A stretch of 64,000 nucleotides of DNA from Clavelina lepadiformis (GCF_947623445.1 NC_135245.1:6207501-6271500), one strand, 5' to 3'. Positions 19,080 to 29,775 are shown, counted from the stretch's first letter. The notes: generated by a model from the sequence alone, not told the origin. Program-made: numbers and translations.

Positions 19080-19102
19080 GAACCAGTGACCTATGGATTT
19101 CT
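19080..19102. repeat. LINE target-site duplication, right copy
   Basis: Identical to 12984-13006. Removing one copy with the element restores a 90-bp tRNA-Tyr body of the usual length (39 + 51 bp). Confidence 0.85.
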
Positions 19103-19153
19103 TACTGATATTTTCACTACAGTCCACCGCTCTACCAACTGAGCTATCGAAGG
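19080..19153 (-). pseudogene. tRNA-Tyr 5' part, split by LINE
   Basis: 5' exon (GUA), intron and the duplicated 23 bp of the 3' exon, then LINE sequence. A and part of the B box remain but the acceptor 3' strand is lost. Confidence 0.92.
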
Positions 19154-19417
19154 CACATTCGCAAACCTACAGAAAGCTTTTACATGATATATAAAATGCC
19201 AATCAATCGAAGTTTCTTTTCAAAGTTTTGGTTAAATGTAAGGTTCTAAGAATTTAAAAGTGTCAGAGCCTCTTTAAAGCAATTCATTTAATACCACAAC
19301 ATTTTGCAAATTTCAAAAAAAAGGTTTCAACTTCTGCTTACGATGGTTGAGCTTAAGAAACGAAAAAGTTTCCCAGAGTTGTTTGGTTACACATTTCATT
19401 AAATAACAAAATGAAAC

Positions 19418-19489
19418 AGGTCTCACCGAGATTTGAACTCGGATCGCAGGATTCAAAGTCCTGAGTGCTAACCGTTACACCATGAGACC
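19418..19489 (-). tRNA. tRNA-Gln(UUG)
   Basis: TTG; consensus. Confidence 0.9.
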
Positions 19490-19574
19490 GACAAGACAAC
19501 CTTTTATATTGTTGAAATTGACATACTCTTTTATGTTATTAAGAAGCTGTCAAAATATGTAGCTTGACAAGAAA

Positions 19575-19665
19575 TCCTTCGTACCGGATTCGAACCAGTG
19601 ACATATGGATTTCTGACTGATATTCCCACTACAGTCCACCGCTCTACCAACTGAGCTATCGAAGG
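19575..19665 (-). tRNA. tRNA-Tyr(GUA)
   Basis: ccttcgtacc and gacatatgg changes; no T4 downstream. Confidence 0.72.
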
Positions 19666-19925
19666 CACATGCGAACACCTACAGATTGTTTTTAAGTGAT
19701 ATTTTAATGCCACTCAATCGAGGCTTCTTTTAAAAATTTTGGTTAAACGTAAGGTTCTAAGAATTTCATAGTGTCAGAGCCTCTTCAAAGCAATTCATTT
19801 AATACCACAAAATTTGCAAATTTCAAAAATGGTTTCAACTTCTGTTTACGATGGTTGAGTTTTAGAAACGAAAAAGTGTCCCAGAATTGTTTGGTTACAC
19901 ATTTCATTAAATAACAAAAAGGAAC

Positions 19926-19997
19926 AGGTCTCACCGAGATTTGATTTTGGATCGCAGGATTCAGAGTCCTGAGTGCTAACCGTTACACCATGAGACC
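19926..19997 (-). tRNA. tRNA-Gln(CUG)
   Basis: T-arm change ttgattttgg disturbs the T stem and B box. Confidence 0.55.
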
Positions 19998-20082
19998 GAC
20001 GAGACAACATTTTATATTGTTGAAATTGAGTTACTCTTTTATGTTATTAAGAAGCTGTCAAAGTATGTAGCTCGACATAAAA

Positions 20083-20173
20083 TCCTTCGAACCGGATTCG
20101 AACCAGTGACCTATGGACTTCTGACTGATATTTCCACTACAGTCCACCGCTCTACCAACTGAGCTATCGAAGG
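20083..20173 (-). tRNA. tRNA-Tyr(GUA)
   Basis: Consensus exons; T4 downstream. Confidence 0.9.
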
Positions 20174-20434
20174 CACATTCGCAAATCTACAGAAAGCTCT
20201 TAAACCATATTTTAATGCCAATCAATCGAAGTTTCTTTTCAAAGTATTGGTTAAATGTAAGGTTCTAAGAATTTAAAAGTGTCAGAGTCTCTTTAATGCA
20301 ATTCATTTAATACCACAAAATTTGCAAATTAAAAAAAAAAGTTTCAACTTCTGCTTACGATGGTTGAGCTTTAGAAAGGAAAAAGTTTCCCAGAGTTGTT
20401 TGGTTACACATTTCATTAAAAAACAAAATGGAAC

Positions 20435-20506
20435 AGGTCTCACTGAGATTTGAACTCGGATCGCAGGATTCAGAGTCCTGAGTGCTAACCGTTACACCAT
20501 GAGACC
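20435..20506 (-). tRNA. tRNA-Gln(CUG)
   Basis: One T-stem C-A mismatch. Confidence 0.8.
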
Positions 20507-20591
20507 AACAAAACAACATTTTATATTGTTGAAATTCACATACTCTTTTATGTTATTAAGTAGCTGTCAACATATGTAGCTTGACAAAAAA

Positions 20592-20682
20592 TCCTTCAAA
20601 CAGGATTCGAACCAGTGACCTATGGATTTCTTACTGATATTTCCACTACAGTCCACCGCTCTACCAACTGAGCTATCGAAAG
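20592..20682 (-). tRNA. tRNA-Tyr(GUA)
   Basis: ccttcaaacagg subtype, acceptor cgaaag; T6 terminator. Confidence 0.75.
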
Positions 20683-20943
20683 CACATTCGCAAATCTACA
20701 GAAACCTTTTAAACCATATATTAATGCCACTCAATTCAAGTTTCTTTTCAAAGTTTTGGTTAAATGTAAGGTTCTAAGAATTTAATATTGTCAGAGCCTC
20801 TTTAAATCAATTTATTTAATACCACAAAATTTTGCAAATTTAAAAAAAGGTTTCAACTTCTGCTTACGATGGTTGAGTTTTAGAAACCAAAGTGTTTCCC
20901 AGAATTGTTTGGATACACATTTTATTAAATAACAAAAAGAAAA

Positions 20944-21015
20944 AGGTCTCACCGAGATTTGAACTCGGATCGCAGGATTCAAAGTCCTGAGTGCTAACCG
21001 TTACACCATGAGACC
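20944..21015 (-). tRNA. tRNA-Gln(UUG)
   Basis: TTG; consensus. Confidence 0.9.
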
Positions 21016-21099
21016 GACAACACAACATTTTATATTGTTGAAATTGACATACTCTTTTATGTTATTAAGAAGCTGTCAAAGTATGTAGCTTCTTTTACA

Positions 21100-21190
21100 T
21101 CCTTCGAACTGGATTCGAACCAGTAAACTATGGATTTCTGACTGATATTTCCACTACAGTCCACCGCTCTACCAACTGAGCTATCGAAGG
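21100..21190 (-). tRNA. tRNA-Tyr(GUA)
   Basis: cagtaaacta subtype, T-stem change aactgg; no T4 downstream. Confidence 0.75.
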
Positions 21191-21450
21191 CACATTCGCA
21201 TAACTACAGATTGTTTTTAAATCATATTTTTATGCCACTCAATCGAAGGTTTTTTCAAAGTATTGATTAAATGCAAGGTTCTAAGAATTTAAAAATGTCA
21301 GAGCTTCTTCAAAGCAATTTATTTAATACCACAAAATTTTGCAAATTTCAAAAAAGGTTTCAACTTCTGCTTACGATGGTTGAGTTTTAGAAACGAAAAA
21401 GTGTCCCAGAGTTGTTTGGTTACACATTTCATTAAATAACAAAAAGGAAC

Positions 21451-21522
21451 AGGTCTCACCGAGATTTGAATTGGGATCGCAGGATTCAGAGTCCTGAGTG
21501 CTAACCGTTACACCATGAGACC
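21451..21522 (-). tRNA. tRNA-Gln(CUG)
   Basis: T-stem change tgaattggg. Confidence 0.65.
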
Positions 21523-21607
21523 GCCAAAACAACCTTTTATATTGTTGAAATTGAGTTACTCTTTTATGTTATTAAGAAGCTGTCAAAGTATGTAGCTTGA
21601 CATAAAA

Positions 21608-21698
21608 TCCTTCGAACCGGATTCGAACCAGTGACATATGGACTTCTGACTGATATTTCCACTACAGTCCACCGCTCTACCAACTGAGCTATCGAAGG
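21608..21698 (-). tRNA. tRNA-Tyr(GUA)
   Basis: gacatatgg change; T4 downstream. Confidence 0.82.
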
Positions 21699-21960
21699 CA
21701 CATTCGCAAACCTACAGAAAGCTTTTACATGATATATGAAATGCCAATCAATCGAAGTTTCTTTTCAAAGTTTTGGTTAAATGTAAGGTTCTAAGAATTT
21801 CATAGTGTCAGAGCCTCTTCAAAGCAATTCATTTAATACCACAAAATTTTGAAAATTTCAAAAATGGTTTCAACTTCTGTTTACGATGGTTGAGTTTTAG
21901 AAAAGAAAAAGTTTCCCAGAATTGTTTGGTTACACATTTCATTAAATAACAAAAAGGAAC

Positions 21961-22032
21961 AGGTCTCACCGAGATTTGAACTCGGATCGCAGGATTCAGA
22001 GTCCTGAGTGCTAACCGTTACACCATGAGACC
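21961..22032 (-). tRNA. tRNA-Gln(CUG)
   Basis: Consensus copy. Confidence 0.92.
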
Positions 22033-22116
22033 GACGAGACAACATTTTATATTGTTGAAATTGAGTTACTCTTTTATGTTATTAAGAAGCTGTCAAAGTA
22101 TGTAGCTTCTTTTACA

Positions 22117-22207
22117 TCCTTCGAACCGGATTCGAACCAGTAAACTATGGATTTCTGACTGATATTTCCACTACAGTCCACCGCTCTACCAACTGAGCTA
22201 TCGAAGG
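22117..22207 (-). tRNA. tRNA-Tyr(GUA)
   Basis: cagtaaacta subtype; no T4 downstream. Confidence 0.82.
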
Positions 22208-22468
22208 CACATTCGCATAACTACAGACTGTTTTTAAATCATATTTTTATGCCACTCAATCGAAGTTTCTTTTCAAAGTATTGATTAAATGCAAGGTTCT
22301 AAGAATTTAAAAATGTCAGAACCTCTTCAAAGCAATTCATTTAATACCACAAAATTTTGCAAATTTCAAAAAAGGTTTCAACTTCTGCTTACGATGGTTG
22401 AGTTTTAGAAACGAAAAAGTTTCCCAGACTTGTTTGGTTACACATTTCATTAAATAACAAAAAGGAAC

Positions 22469-22540
22469 AGGTCTCCCCGACATTTGAACTCGAAAGGCAG
22501 GATTCAGAGTCCTGAGTGCTAACCGTTACACCATGAGACC
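22469..22540 (-). tRNA. tRNA-Gln(CUG)
   Basis: cgaaagg T-stem subtype with a further gtctcccc change. Confidence 0.55.
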
Positions 22541-22625
22541 GACGATGCAACCTTTTATATAGTACAATTTGAGATACTGTTTTATGTTATTTAGAAGCTG
22601 TCAACATATGTAGCTTGACAAAAAA

Positions 22626-22716
22626 TTCTTCGAACCGGATTCGAACCAGTGACCTATGGATTTCTGACTGATATTTCCAATATAGTCCACCGCTCTACCA
22701 ACTGAGCTATCGAAGG
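22626..22716 (-). tRNA. tRNA-Tyr(AUA)
   Basis: ATA with T37; tcttcg acceptor; T6 terminator. Confidence 0.65.
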
Positions 22717-22979
22717 TACATTCGCATACCTAAAGAAAGCTATTACATGATATATTAATGCCACTCAGTCGAAGTTTCTTTTCAAAGTTTTAGTTAAATG
22801 TAAGGTTCTGAGAATTTAAAAGTGTCAGGGCCTCTTCAAAGCAATTCATTTAATACCACAAAATTTGCAAATTTGAAAAAAAAGGTTTCAACTTCTGCTT
22901 ACGATAGTTGAGCTTTAGAAAGGAAAAAGTTTCCCAGAGTTTGTTTGATTACACATTTCATTAAATAACAAAAAGAAAC

Positions 22980-23051
22980 AGGTCTCACCGAGATTTGAAC
23001 TCGGATCGCAGGATTCAAAGTCCTGAGTGCTAACCGTTACACCATGAGACC
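22980..23051 (-). tRNA. tRNA-Gln(UUG)
   Basis: TTG; consensus. Confidence 0.9.
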
Positions 23052-23136
23052 GACGAGACAACCTTTTATATTGTTGAAATTGACATACTCTTTTATGTTA
23101 TTAAGAAGCTGTCAAAATATGTAGCTTGACAAGAAA

Positions 23137-23227
23137 TCCTTCGTACCGGATTCGAACCATTGACCTATGGATTTCTGACTGATTATCCCACTACAGTCCA
23201 CCGCTCTACCAACTGAGCTATCGAAGG
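23137..23227 (-). tRNA. tRNA-Tyr(GUA)
   Basis: ccttcgtacc, attgacc, and intron gattatccc; no T4 downstream. Confidence 0.7.
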
Positions 23228-23488
23228 CACATGCGAACACCTACAGATTGTTTTTAAGTGATATTTTAATGCCACTCAATCGAGGCTTCTTTTAAAAATT
23301 TTGGTTAAACGTAAGGTTCTAAAAATTTCATAGTGTCAGAGCCTCTTCAAAGCAATTCATTTAATACCACAAAATTTTGAAAATTTCAAAAATGGTTTCA
23401 ACTTCTGTTTACGATGGTTGAGTTTTAGAAAAGAAAAAGTTTCCCAGAATTGTTTGGTTACACATTTCATTAAATAACAAAAAGGAAC

Positions 23489-23560
23489 AGGTCTCACCGA
23501 GATTTGAACTCGGATCGCAGGATTCAGAGTCCTGAGTGCTAACCGTTACACCATGAGACC
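23489..23560 (-). tRNA. tRNA-Gln(CUG)
   Basis: Consensus copy. Confidence 0.92.
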
Positions 23561-23644
23561 GACGAGACAACATTTTATATTGTTGAAATTGAGTTACTCT
23601 TTAATGTTATTAAGAAGCTGTCAAAGTATGTAGCTTCTTTTACA

Positions 23645-23735
23645 TCCATCGAACCGGATTCGAACCAGTAAACTATGGATTTCCGACTGATATTTCCACT
23701 ACAGTCCACCGCTCTACCAACTGAGCTATCGAAGG
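23645..23735 (-). tRNA. tRNA-Tyr(GUA)
   Basis: Acceptor mismatch ccatcg; cagtaaacta; no T4 downstream. Confidence 0.7.
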
Positions 23736-23996
23736 CACATTCGCATAACTACAGATTCTTTTTAAATCATATTTTTATGCCAATCAATCGAACTTTCTTT
23801 TCAAAGTATTGATTAAATGCAAGGTTCTAAGAATTTAAAAATGTCAGAGCCTCTTCAAAGCAATTCATTTAATACCACAAAATTTTGCAAATTTCAAAAA
23901 AGGTTTCAACTTCTGCTTACGATGGTTGAGTTTTAGAAACGAAAAAGTGTCCCAGAGTTGTTTGGTTACACATTTCATTAAATAACAAAAAGGAAC

Positions 23997-24068
23997 AGGT
24001 CTCACCGACATTTGAACTCGAAAAGCAGGATTCAGAGTCCTGAGTGCTAACCGTTACACCATGAGACC
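23997..24068 (-). tRNA. tRNA-Gln(CUG)
   Basis: T-stem subtype cgaaaagc. Confidence 0.6.
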
Positions 24069-24153
24069 GACGAGACAACCTTTTATATAGTACAATTTGA
24101 GATACTGTTTTATGTTATTTAGAAGCTGTCAACATATGTAGCTTGACAAAAAA

Positions 24154-24244
24154 TCCTTCGAACCGGATTCGAACCAGTGACCTATGGATTTCTGACTGAT
24201 ATTTCCAATATAGTCCACCGCTCTACCAACTGAGCTATCGAACG
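24154..24244 (-). tRNA. tRNA-Tyr(AUA)
   Basis: ATA with T37; acceptor mismatch cgaacg; T6 terminator. Confidence 0.6.
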
Positions 24245-24506
24245 TACATTCGCATACCTAAAGAAAGCTATTACATCATATATTAATGCCACTCAATCGA
24301 AGTTTCTTTTCAAAGTTTTAGTTAAATGTAAGGTTCTGAGAATTTAAAAGTGTCAGGGCCTCTTCAAAGCAATTCATTTAATACCACAAAATTTGCAAAT
24401 TTGAAAAAAAAGGTTTCAACTTCTGCTTACGATGGTTGAGTTTTAGAAACGAAAAAGTTTCCCAGAGTTGTTTGGTTACACATTTTATTAAAAAACAAAA
24501 TGGAAC

Positions 24507-24578
24507 AGGTCTCACCGAGATTTGAACTCGGCTCGCAGATTTCAGAGTCCTGAGTGCTAACCGTTACACCATGAGACC
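24507..24578 (-). tRNA. tRNA-Gln(CUG)
   Basis: cggctcgcag variable-loop subtype. Confidence 0.8.
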
Positions 24579-24662
24579 GACGAGACAACATTTTATATTG
24601 TTGAAATTAAGATACTCTTTTATGTTATTAAGAAGCTGTCAAAATATGTAGCTTGTTATACA

Positions 24663-24753
24663 GTCTTCGAACCGGATTCGAACCAGTGACCTATGGATTT
24701 CTGACTGATATTTCCACTACAGTCCACCGCTCTACCAACTGAGCTATCGAAGG
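24663..24753 (-). tRNA. tRNA-Tyr(GUA)
   Basis: gtcttcg 3' end; no T4 downstream. Confidence 0.75.
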
Positions 24754-25014
24754 CACATTCGCAAATCTACAGAAACCTTTTAAAGCATATATTAATGCCA
24801 CTCAATTTAAGTTTCTTTTCAAAGTTTTGGTTAAATGTAAGGTTCTAAGAATTTAATATTGTCAGAGCCTCTTTAAAGCAATTTATTTAATACCACAAAA
24901 TTTTGCAAATTTAAAAAAAGGTTTCAACTTCTGCTTACGATGGTTGAGTTTTAGAAACCAAAGTGTTTCCCAGAATTGTTTGGATACACATTTTATTAAA
25001 TAACAAAAAGAAAA

Positions 25015-25086
25015 AGGTCTCACCGAGATTTGAACTCGGATCGCAGGATTCAAAGTCCTGAGTGCTAACCGTTACACCATGAGACC
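25015..25086 (-). tRNA. tRNA-Gln(UUG)
   Basis: TTG; consensus. Confidence 0.9.
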
Positions 25087-25170
25087 GACAAGACAACATT
25101 TTATATTGTTGAAATTGAGTTACTCTTTTATGTTATTTAGAAGCTGTCAAATTATGTAGTTTCTTTTACA

Positions 25171-25261
25171 TCCTTCGAACCGGATTGGAACCAGTGACCT
25201 ATGGATTTCTGACTGATATTTCCACCACAGTCCACCGCTCAACTAACTGAGCTATCGAAGG
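25171..25261 (-). tRNA. tRNA-Tyr-like with GUG (His) anticodon
   Basis: A36 is G (ccaccacag), giving a His anticodon in a Tyr body. Also B-box change ggattggaac and D-loop ctcaactaac. Probably a pseudogene. Confidence 0.5.
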
Positions 25262-25523
25262 CACATTCGCAAATATACAGAAACCTTTTAAACCATATAT
25301 TAATGCCACTCAATCGAAGTTTCTTTTCAAAGTTTTTTTTAAATGTAAGGTTCTAAGAATTTAATATTGTCAGAGCCTCTTTAAAGCAATTTATTTAATA
25401 CCACAAAATTTTGAAAATTTCAAAAAAGGTTTCAACTTCTGCTTACAATGGTTGAGTTTTAGAAACGAAAAAGTTTCCCAGAGTTTGTTTGGTTACACAT
25501 TTCATTAAATAACAAAAAGGAAC

Positions 25524-25595
25524 AGGTCTCACCGAGATTTGAACTCGGATCGCAGGATTCAGAGTCCTGAGTGCTAACCGTTACACCATGAGACC
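25524..25595 (-). tRNA. tRNA-Gln(CUG)
   Basis: Consensus copy. Confidence 0.92.
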
Positions 25596-25684
25596 GACGA
25601 GACAACCTTTTATATAGTACAATTTGAGATACTGTTTTATGTTATTTAGAAGCTGTCAACATATGTAACTTGTTATTCTGTATA

Positions 25685-25796
25685 TCCTTCGAACCGGATT
25701 CGAACCGGATTCGAACCAGTGACCTATGGATTTCTGACTGATATTTCAACTACAGTCCACCGCTCTACCATCTGAGCTATCGAAGGCACATTCGCA
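25685..25796 (-). pseudogene. tRNA-Tyr(GUA) with duplicated T-arm segment
   Basis: An 11-bp tandem duplication (cgaaccggatt) in the T arm pushes the acceptor 3' strand away from the T stem; D-loop change accatctgag. A fold using the second copy would leave a poor acceptor stem. Confidence 0.75.
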
Positions 25797-26047
25797 AAAC
25801 TACAGAAAGCTTTTACATCATACATTAATGCCAATCAATCGAAGTTTCTTTTCAAAGTTTTGGTTAAATGTAAGGTTCTAAGAATTTAATATTATCAGAG
25901 CCTCTTTAAAGCAATTTATTTGATACCACAAAATTTTGCAAATTTCAAAAAAGCTTTCAACTTCTGCTTACGATGGTTGAGTTTTAGAAACGAAAAAGTG
26001 TCCCAGAGTTGTTTGGTTACACATTTCATTAAATAACAAAAAGGAAC

Positions 26048-26119
26048 AGGTCTCACCGAGATTTGAACTCGGATCGCAGGATTCAGAGTCCTGAGTGCTA
26101 ACCGTTACACCATGAGAAC
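26048..26119 (-). tRNA. tRNA-Gln(CUG)
   Basis: GTTCTCA acceptor mismatch. Confidence 0.72.
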
Positions 26120-26208
26120 GACGAGACAACAATTTATATAATACATTTTCAGATACTGTTTTATGTTATTTACAAGCTGTCAACATATGTAGCTTGTTAT
26201 TCTGTACA

Positions 26209-26299
26209 TCCTTCGAACCGGATTCGAACCAGTGACCTATGGATTTCTTACTGATATTTCTACTATAGTCCACCGCTCTACCAACTGAGCTATCGAAGG
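26209..26299 (-). tRNA. tRNA-Tyr(AUA)
   Basis: ATA; intron start ctactatag; no T4 downstream. Confidence 0.68.
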
Positions 26300-26561
26300 C
26301 ACATTCGAAAATCTACAGAAAGCTTTTAAACCATATTTTAATGCCATTCAATCGAAGTTTCTTTTCAATTTTTTGGTTAAATGTAAGGTTCTGGGAATTT
26401 AAAAGTGTCAGGGCTTCTTCAAAGCACTTCATTTAATACCACAAAATTTTGCAAATTTCAAAAATGGTTTTAACTTCTGCTTACGATGGTTGAGTTTTAG
26501 AAACGAAAAAGTTTCCCAGAGTTTGTTTGATTACACATTTCATTAAATAACAAAAAGAAAC

Positions 26562-26633
26562 AGGTCTCACCGAGATTTGAACTCGGATCGCAGGATTCAA
26601 AGTCCTGAGTGCTAACCGTTACACCATGAGACC
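26562..26633 (-). tRNA. tRNA-Gln(UUG)
   Basis: TTG; consensus. Confidence 0.9.
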
Positions 26634-26718
26634 GACGAGACAACCTTTTATATTGTTGAAATTGACATACTCTTTTATGTTATTAAGAAGCTGTCAAAAT
26701 ATGTAGCTTGACAAGAAA

Positions 26719-26809
26719 TCCTTCGTACAGGATTCGAACCATTGACCTATGGATTTCTGACTGATTATCTCTCTACAGTCCACCGCTCTACCAACTGAGC
26801 TATCGAAGG
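26719..26809 (-). tRNA. tRNA-Tyr(GUA)
   Basis: ccttcgtacagg acceptor/T-stem changes; intron gattatctctc; no T4 downstream. Confidence 0.65.
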
Positions 26810-27070
26810 CACATGCGAACACCTACAGATTGTTTTTAAGTGATATTTTAATGCCACTCAATCGAGGCTTCTTTTAAAAATTTTGGTTAAACGTAATGTT
26901 CTAAGAATTTCATAGTGTCAGAGCCTCTTCAAAGCAATTCATTTAATACCACAAAATTTTGAAAATTTCAAAAACGGTTTCAACTTCTGTTTACGATGGT
27001 TGAGTTTTAGAAACGAAAAAGTTTCCCAGAATTGTTTGGTTACACATTTCATTAAATAACAAAAAGGAAC

Positions 27071-27142
27071 AGGTCTCACCGAGATTTGAACTCGGATCGC
27101 AGGATTCAGAGTCCTGAGTGCTAACCGTTACACCATGAGACC
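27071..27142 (-). tRNA. tRNA-Gln(CUG)
   Basis: Consensus copy. Confidence 0.92.
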
Positions 27143-27226
27143 GACGAGACAACATTTTATATTGTTGAAATTGAGTTACTCTTTTATGTTATTAAGAAGC
27201 TGTCAAAGTATGTAGCTTCTTTTACA

Positions 27227-27317
27227 TCCTTCGAACCGGATTCGAACCAGTAAACTATGGATTTCTGACTGATATTTCCACTACAGTCCACCGCTCTACC
27301 AACTGAGCTATCGAAGG
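27227..27317 (-). tRNA. tRNA-Tyr(GUA)
   Basis: cagtaaacta subtype; no T4 downstream. Confidence 0.82.
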
Positions 27318-27578
27318 CACATTCGCATAACTACAGACTGTTTTTAAATCATATTTTTATGCCACTCAATCGAAGTTTCTTTTCAAAGTATTGATTAAAT
27401 GCAAGGTTCTAAGAATTTAAAAATGTCAGAGCCTCTTCAAAGCAATTCATTTAATACCACAAAATTTTGCAAATTTCAAAAAAGGTTTCAACTTCTGCTT
27501 ACGATGGTTGAGTTTTAGAAACGAAAAAGTTTCCCAGACTTGTTTGGTTACACATTTCATTAAATAACAAAAAGGAAC

Positions 27579-27650
27579 AGGTCTCCCCGACATTTGAACT
27601 CGAAAGGCAGGATTCAGAGTCCTGAGTGCTAACCGTTACACCATGAGACC
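27579..27650 (-). tRNA. tRNA-Gln(CUG)
   Basis: Partner of 22469: gtctcccc and cgaaagg changes. Confidence 0.55.
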
Positions 27651-27735
27651 GACGATACAACCTTTTATATAGTACAATTTGAGATACTGTTTTATGTTAT
27701 TTAGAAGCTGTCAACATATGTAGCTTGACAAAAAA

Positions 27736-27826
27736 TTCTTCGAACCGGATTCGAACCAGTGACCTATGGATTTCTGACTGATATTTCCAATATAGTCCAC
27801 CGCTCTACCAACTGAGCTATCGAAGG
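27736..27826 (-). tRNA. tRNA-Tyr(AUA)
   Basis: Partner of 22626; ATA with T37; T6 terminator. Confidence 0.65.
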
Positions 27827-28088
27827 TACATTCGCTTACCTAAAGAAAGCTATTACATGATATATTAATGCCACTCAGTCGAAGTTTCTTTTCAAAGTTT
27901 TAGTTAAATGTAAGGTTCTGAGAATTTAAAAGTGTCAGGGCCTCTTCAAAGCAATTCATTTAATACCACAAAATTTGCAAATTTGAAAAAAAAGGTTTCA
28001 ACTTCTGCTTACGATGTTTGAGTTTTAGAAACGAAAAAGTGTCCCAGAGTTGTTTGGTTACACATTTTTTTAAAAAACAAAATGGAAC

Positions 28089-28160
28089 AGGTCTCACCGA
28101 GATTTGAACTCGGCTCGCAGAATTCAGAGTCCTGAGTGCTAACCGTTACACCATGAGACC
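28089..28160 (-). tRNA. tRNA-Gln(CUG)
   Basis: cggctcgcagaattc subtype. Confidence 0.75.
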
Positions 28161-28244
28161 GACGAGACAACTTTTTATATTGTTGAAATTAAGATACTCT
28201 TTTATGTTATTAAGAAGCTGTCAAAATATGTAGCTTGTTATACA

Positions 28245-28335
28245 GTCTTCGAACCGGATTCGAACCAGTGACCTATGGATTTCTGACTGATATTTCCACT
28301 ACAGTCCACCGCTCTACCAACTGAGCTATCGAAGG
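28245..28335 (-). tRNA. tRNA-Tyr(GUA)
   Basis: gtcttcg 3' end; no T4 downstream. Confidence 0.75.
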
Positions 28336-28596
28336 CACATTCGCAAATCTACAGAAACCTTTTAAACCATATATTAATGCCACTCAATTCAAGTTTCTTT
28401 TCAAAGTTTTGGTTAAATGTAAGGTTCTAAGAATTTAATATTGTCAGAGCCTCTTTAAAGCAATTTATTTAATACCACAAAATTTTGCAAATTTCAAAAA
28501 AGGTTTCAACTTCTGCTTACGATGGTTGAGTTTTAGAAACCAAAGTGTTTCCCAGAATTGTTTGGATACACATTTTATTAAATAACAAAAAGAAAA

Positions 28597-28668
28597 AGGT
28601 CTCACCGAGATTTGAACTCGGATCGCAGGATTCAAAGTCCTGAGTGCTAACCGTTACACCATGAGACC
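28597..28668 (-). tRNA. tRNA-Gln(UUG)
   Basis: TTG; consensus. Confidence 0.9.
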
Positions 28669-28752
28669 GACAAGACAACATTTTATATTGTTGAAATTGA
28701 GTTACTCTTTTATGTTATTAAGAAGCTGTCAAATTATGTAGTTTCTTTTACA

Positions 28753-28843
28753 TCCTTCGAACCGGATTCGAACCAGTGACCTATGGATTTCTGACTGATA
28801 TTTCCAGTACAGTCCACCGCTCTACTAACTGAGCTATCGAAGG
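28753..28843 (-). tRNA. tRNA-Tyr(GUA)
   Basis: C37 (ccagtacag); ctactaactg; no T4 downstream. Confidence 0.75.
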
Positions 28844-29104
28844 CACATTCGCAAATCTACAGAAACCTTTTAAACCATATATTAATGCCGCTCAATCGAA
28901 GTTTCTTTTCAAAGTTTTGGTTAAATGTAAGGTTCTAAGAATTTAATATTGTCAGAGCCTCTTTAAAGCAATTTATTTAATACCACAAATTTGCAAATTT
29001 GAAAAAAAAGGTTTCAACTTCTGCTTACGATGGTTGAGTTTTAGAAACGAAAAAGTTTCCCAGAATTGTTTGGTTACACATTTCATTAAATAACAAAAAG
29101 GAAC

Positions 29105-29176
29105 AGGTCTCACCGAGATTTGAACTCGGATCGCAAGATTCAGAGTCCTGAGTGCTAACCGTTACACCATGAGACC
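29105..29176 (-). tRNA. tRNA-Gln(CUG)
   Basis: Anticodon-stem change gcaagattc. Confidence 0.82.
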
Positions 29177-29265
29177 GACGAGACAACCTTTTATATAGTA
29201 CAATTTGAGATACTGTTTTATGTTATTTAGAAGCTGTCAACATATGTAACTTGTTATTCTGTATA

Positions 29266-29356
29266 TCCTTCGAACCTGATTCGAACCAGTGACCTATGGA
29301 TTTCTGACTGATATTTCAACTACAGTCCACCGCTCTACCAACTGAACTATCGAAGG
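29266..29356 (-). tRNA. tRNA-Tyr(GUA)
   Basis: T-stem cctgatt and D-stem actgaact changes; no T4 downstream. Confidence 0.65.
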
Positions 29357-29618
29357 CACATTCGCAAACCTACAGAAAGCTTTTACATCATACATTAATG
29401 CCAATCAATCGAAGTTTCTTTTCAAAGTTTTGGTTAAATGTAAGGTTCTGGGAAATTAAAAGTGTCAGGGCCTCTTCAAAGCAATTCATTTAATACCCAA
29501 AAATTTTGCAAATTTCGAAAATGGTTTTAACTTCTGCTTACGATGGTTGAGTTTTAGAAACGAAAAAGTTTCCCAGAGTTTGTTTGGATACACATTTCAT
29601 TAAATAACAAAAAGGAAC

Positions 29619-29690
29619 AGGTCTCACCGAGATTTGAACTCGGATCGCCGGATTCAGAGTCATGATTGCTAACAGTTACACCATGAGACC
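29619..29690 (-). tRNA. tRNA-Gln(CUG), degenerate
   Basis: Changes gccgg, gtcatgattgc and aacagtt hit the anticodon stem and D loop. Possibly a pseudogene. Confidence 0.5.
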
Positions 29691-29775
29691 GACGAGACAA
29701 CCTTTTATATAGTACAATTTGAGATACTGTTTTATGTTATTTAGAAGCTGTTAACATATGTAGCTTGACATAAAA

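Larger units (their letters stand above)
22920..25800. repeat. Higher-order repeat, 3582-bp offset, copy 1
   Basis: The Gln at 22980, Tyr at 23137, Gln at 24507, Tyr at 24663 and Tyr at 25171 each have a same-subtype partner 3582 bp to the right. Edges are approximate. Confidence 0.75.
26502..29380. repeat. Higher-order repeat, 3582-bp offset, copy 2
   Basis: Partner of about 22920-25800. Part of this region (27.2-27.8 kb) also matches 22.1-22.7 kb at an offset of 5110, so several exchange events are overlaid. Edges are approximate. Confidence 0.72.

Noticed and set aside
18213-19102. LINE ending at about 18212 plus a separate 830-bp insertion in the array
   Set aside because: The 35-bp tRNA fragment is of a different intron subtype from the interrupted gene, and the clean 23-bp duplication brackets the whole 13007-19079 unit. 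Not fully excluded.
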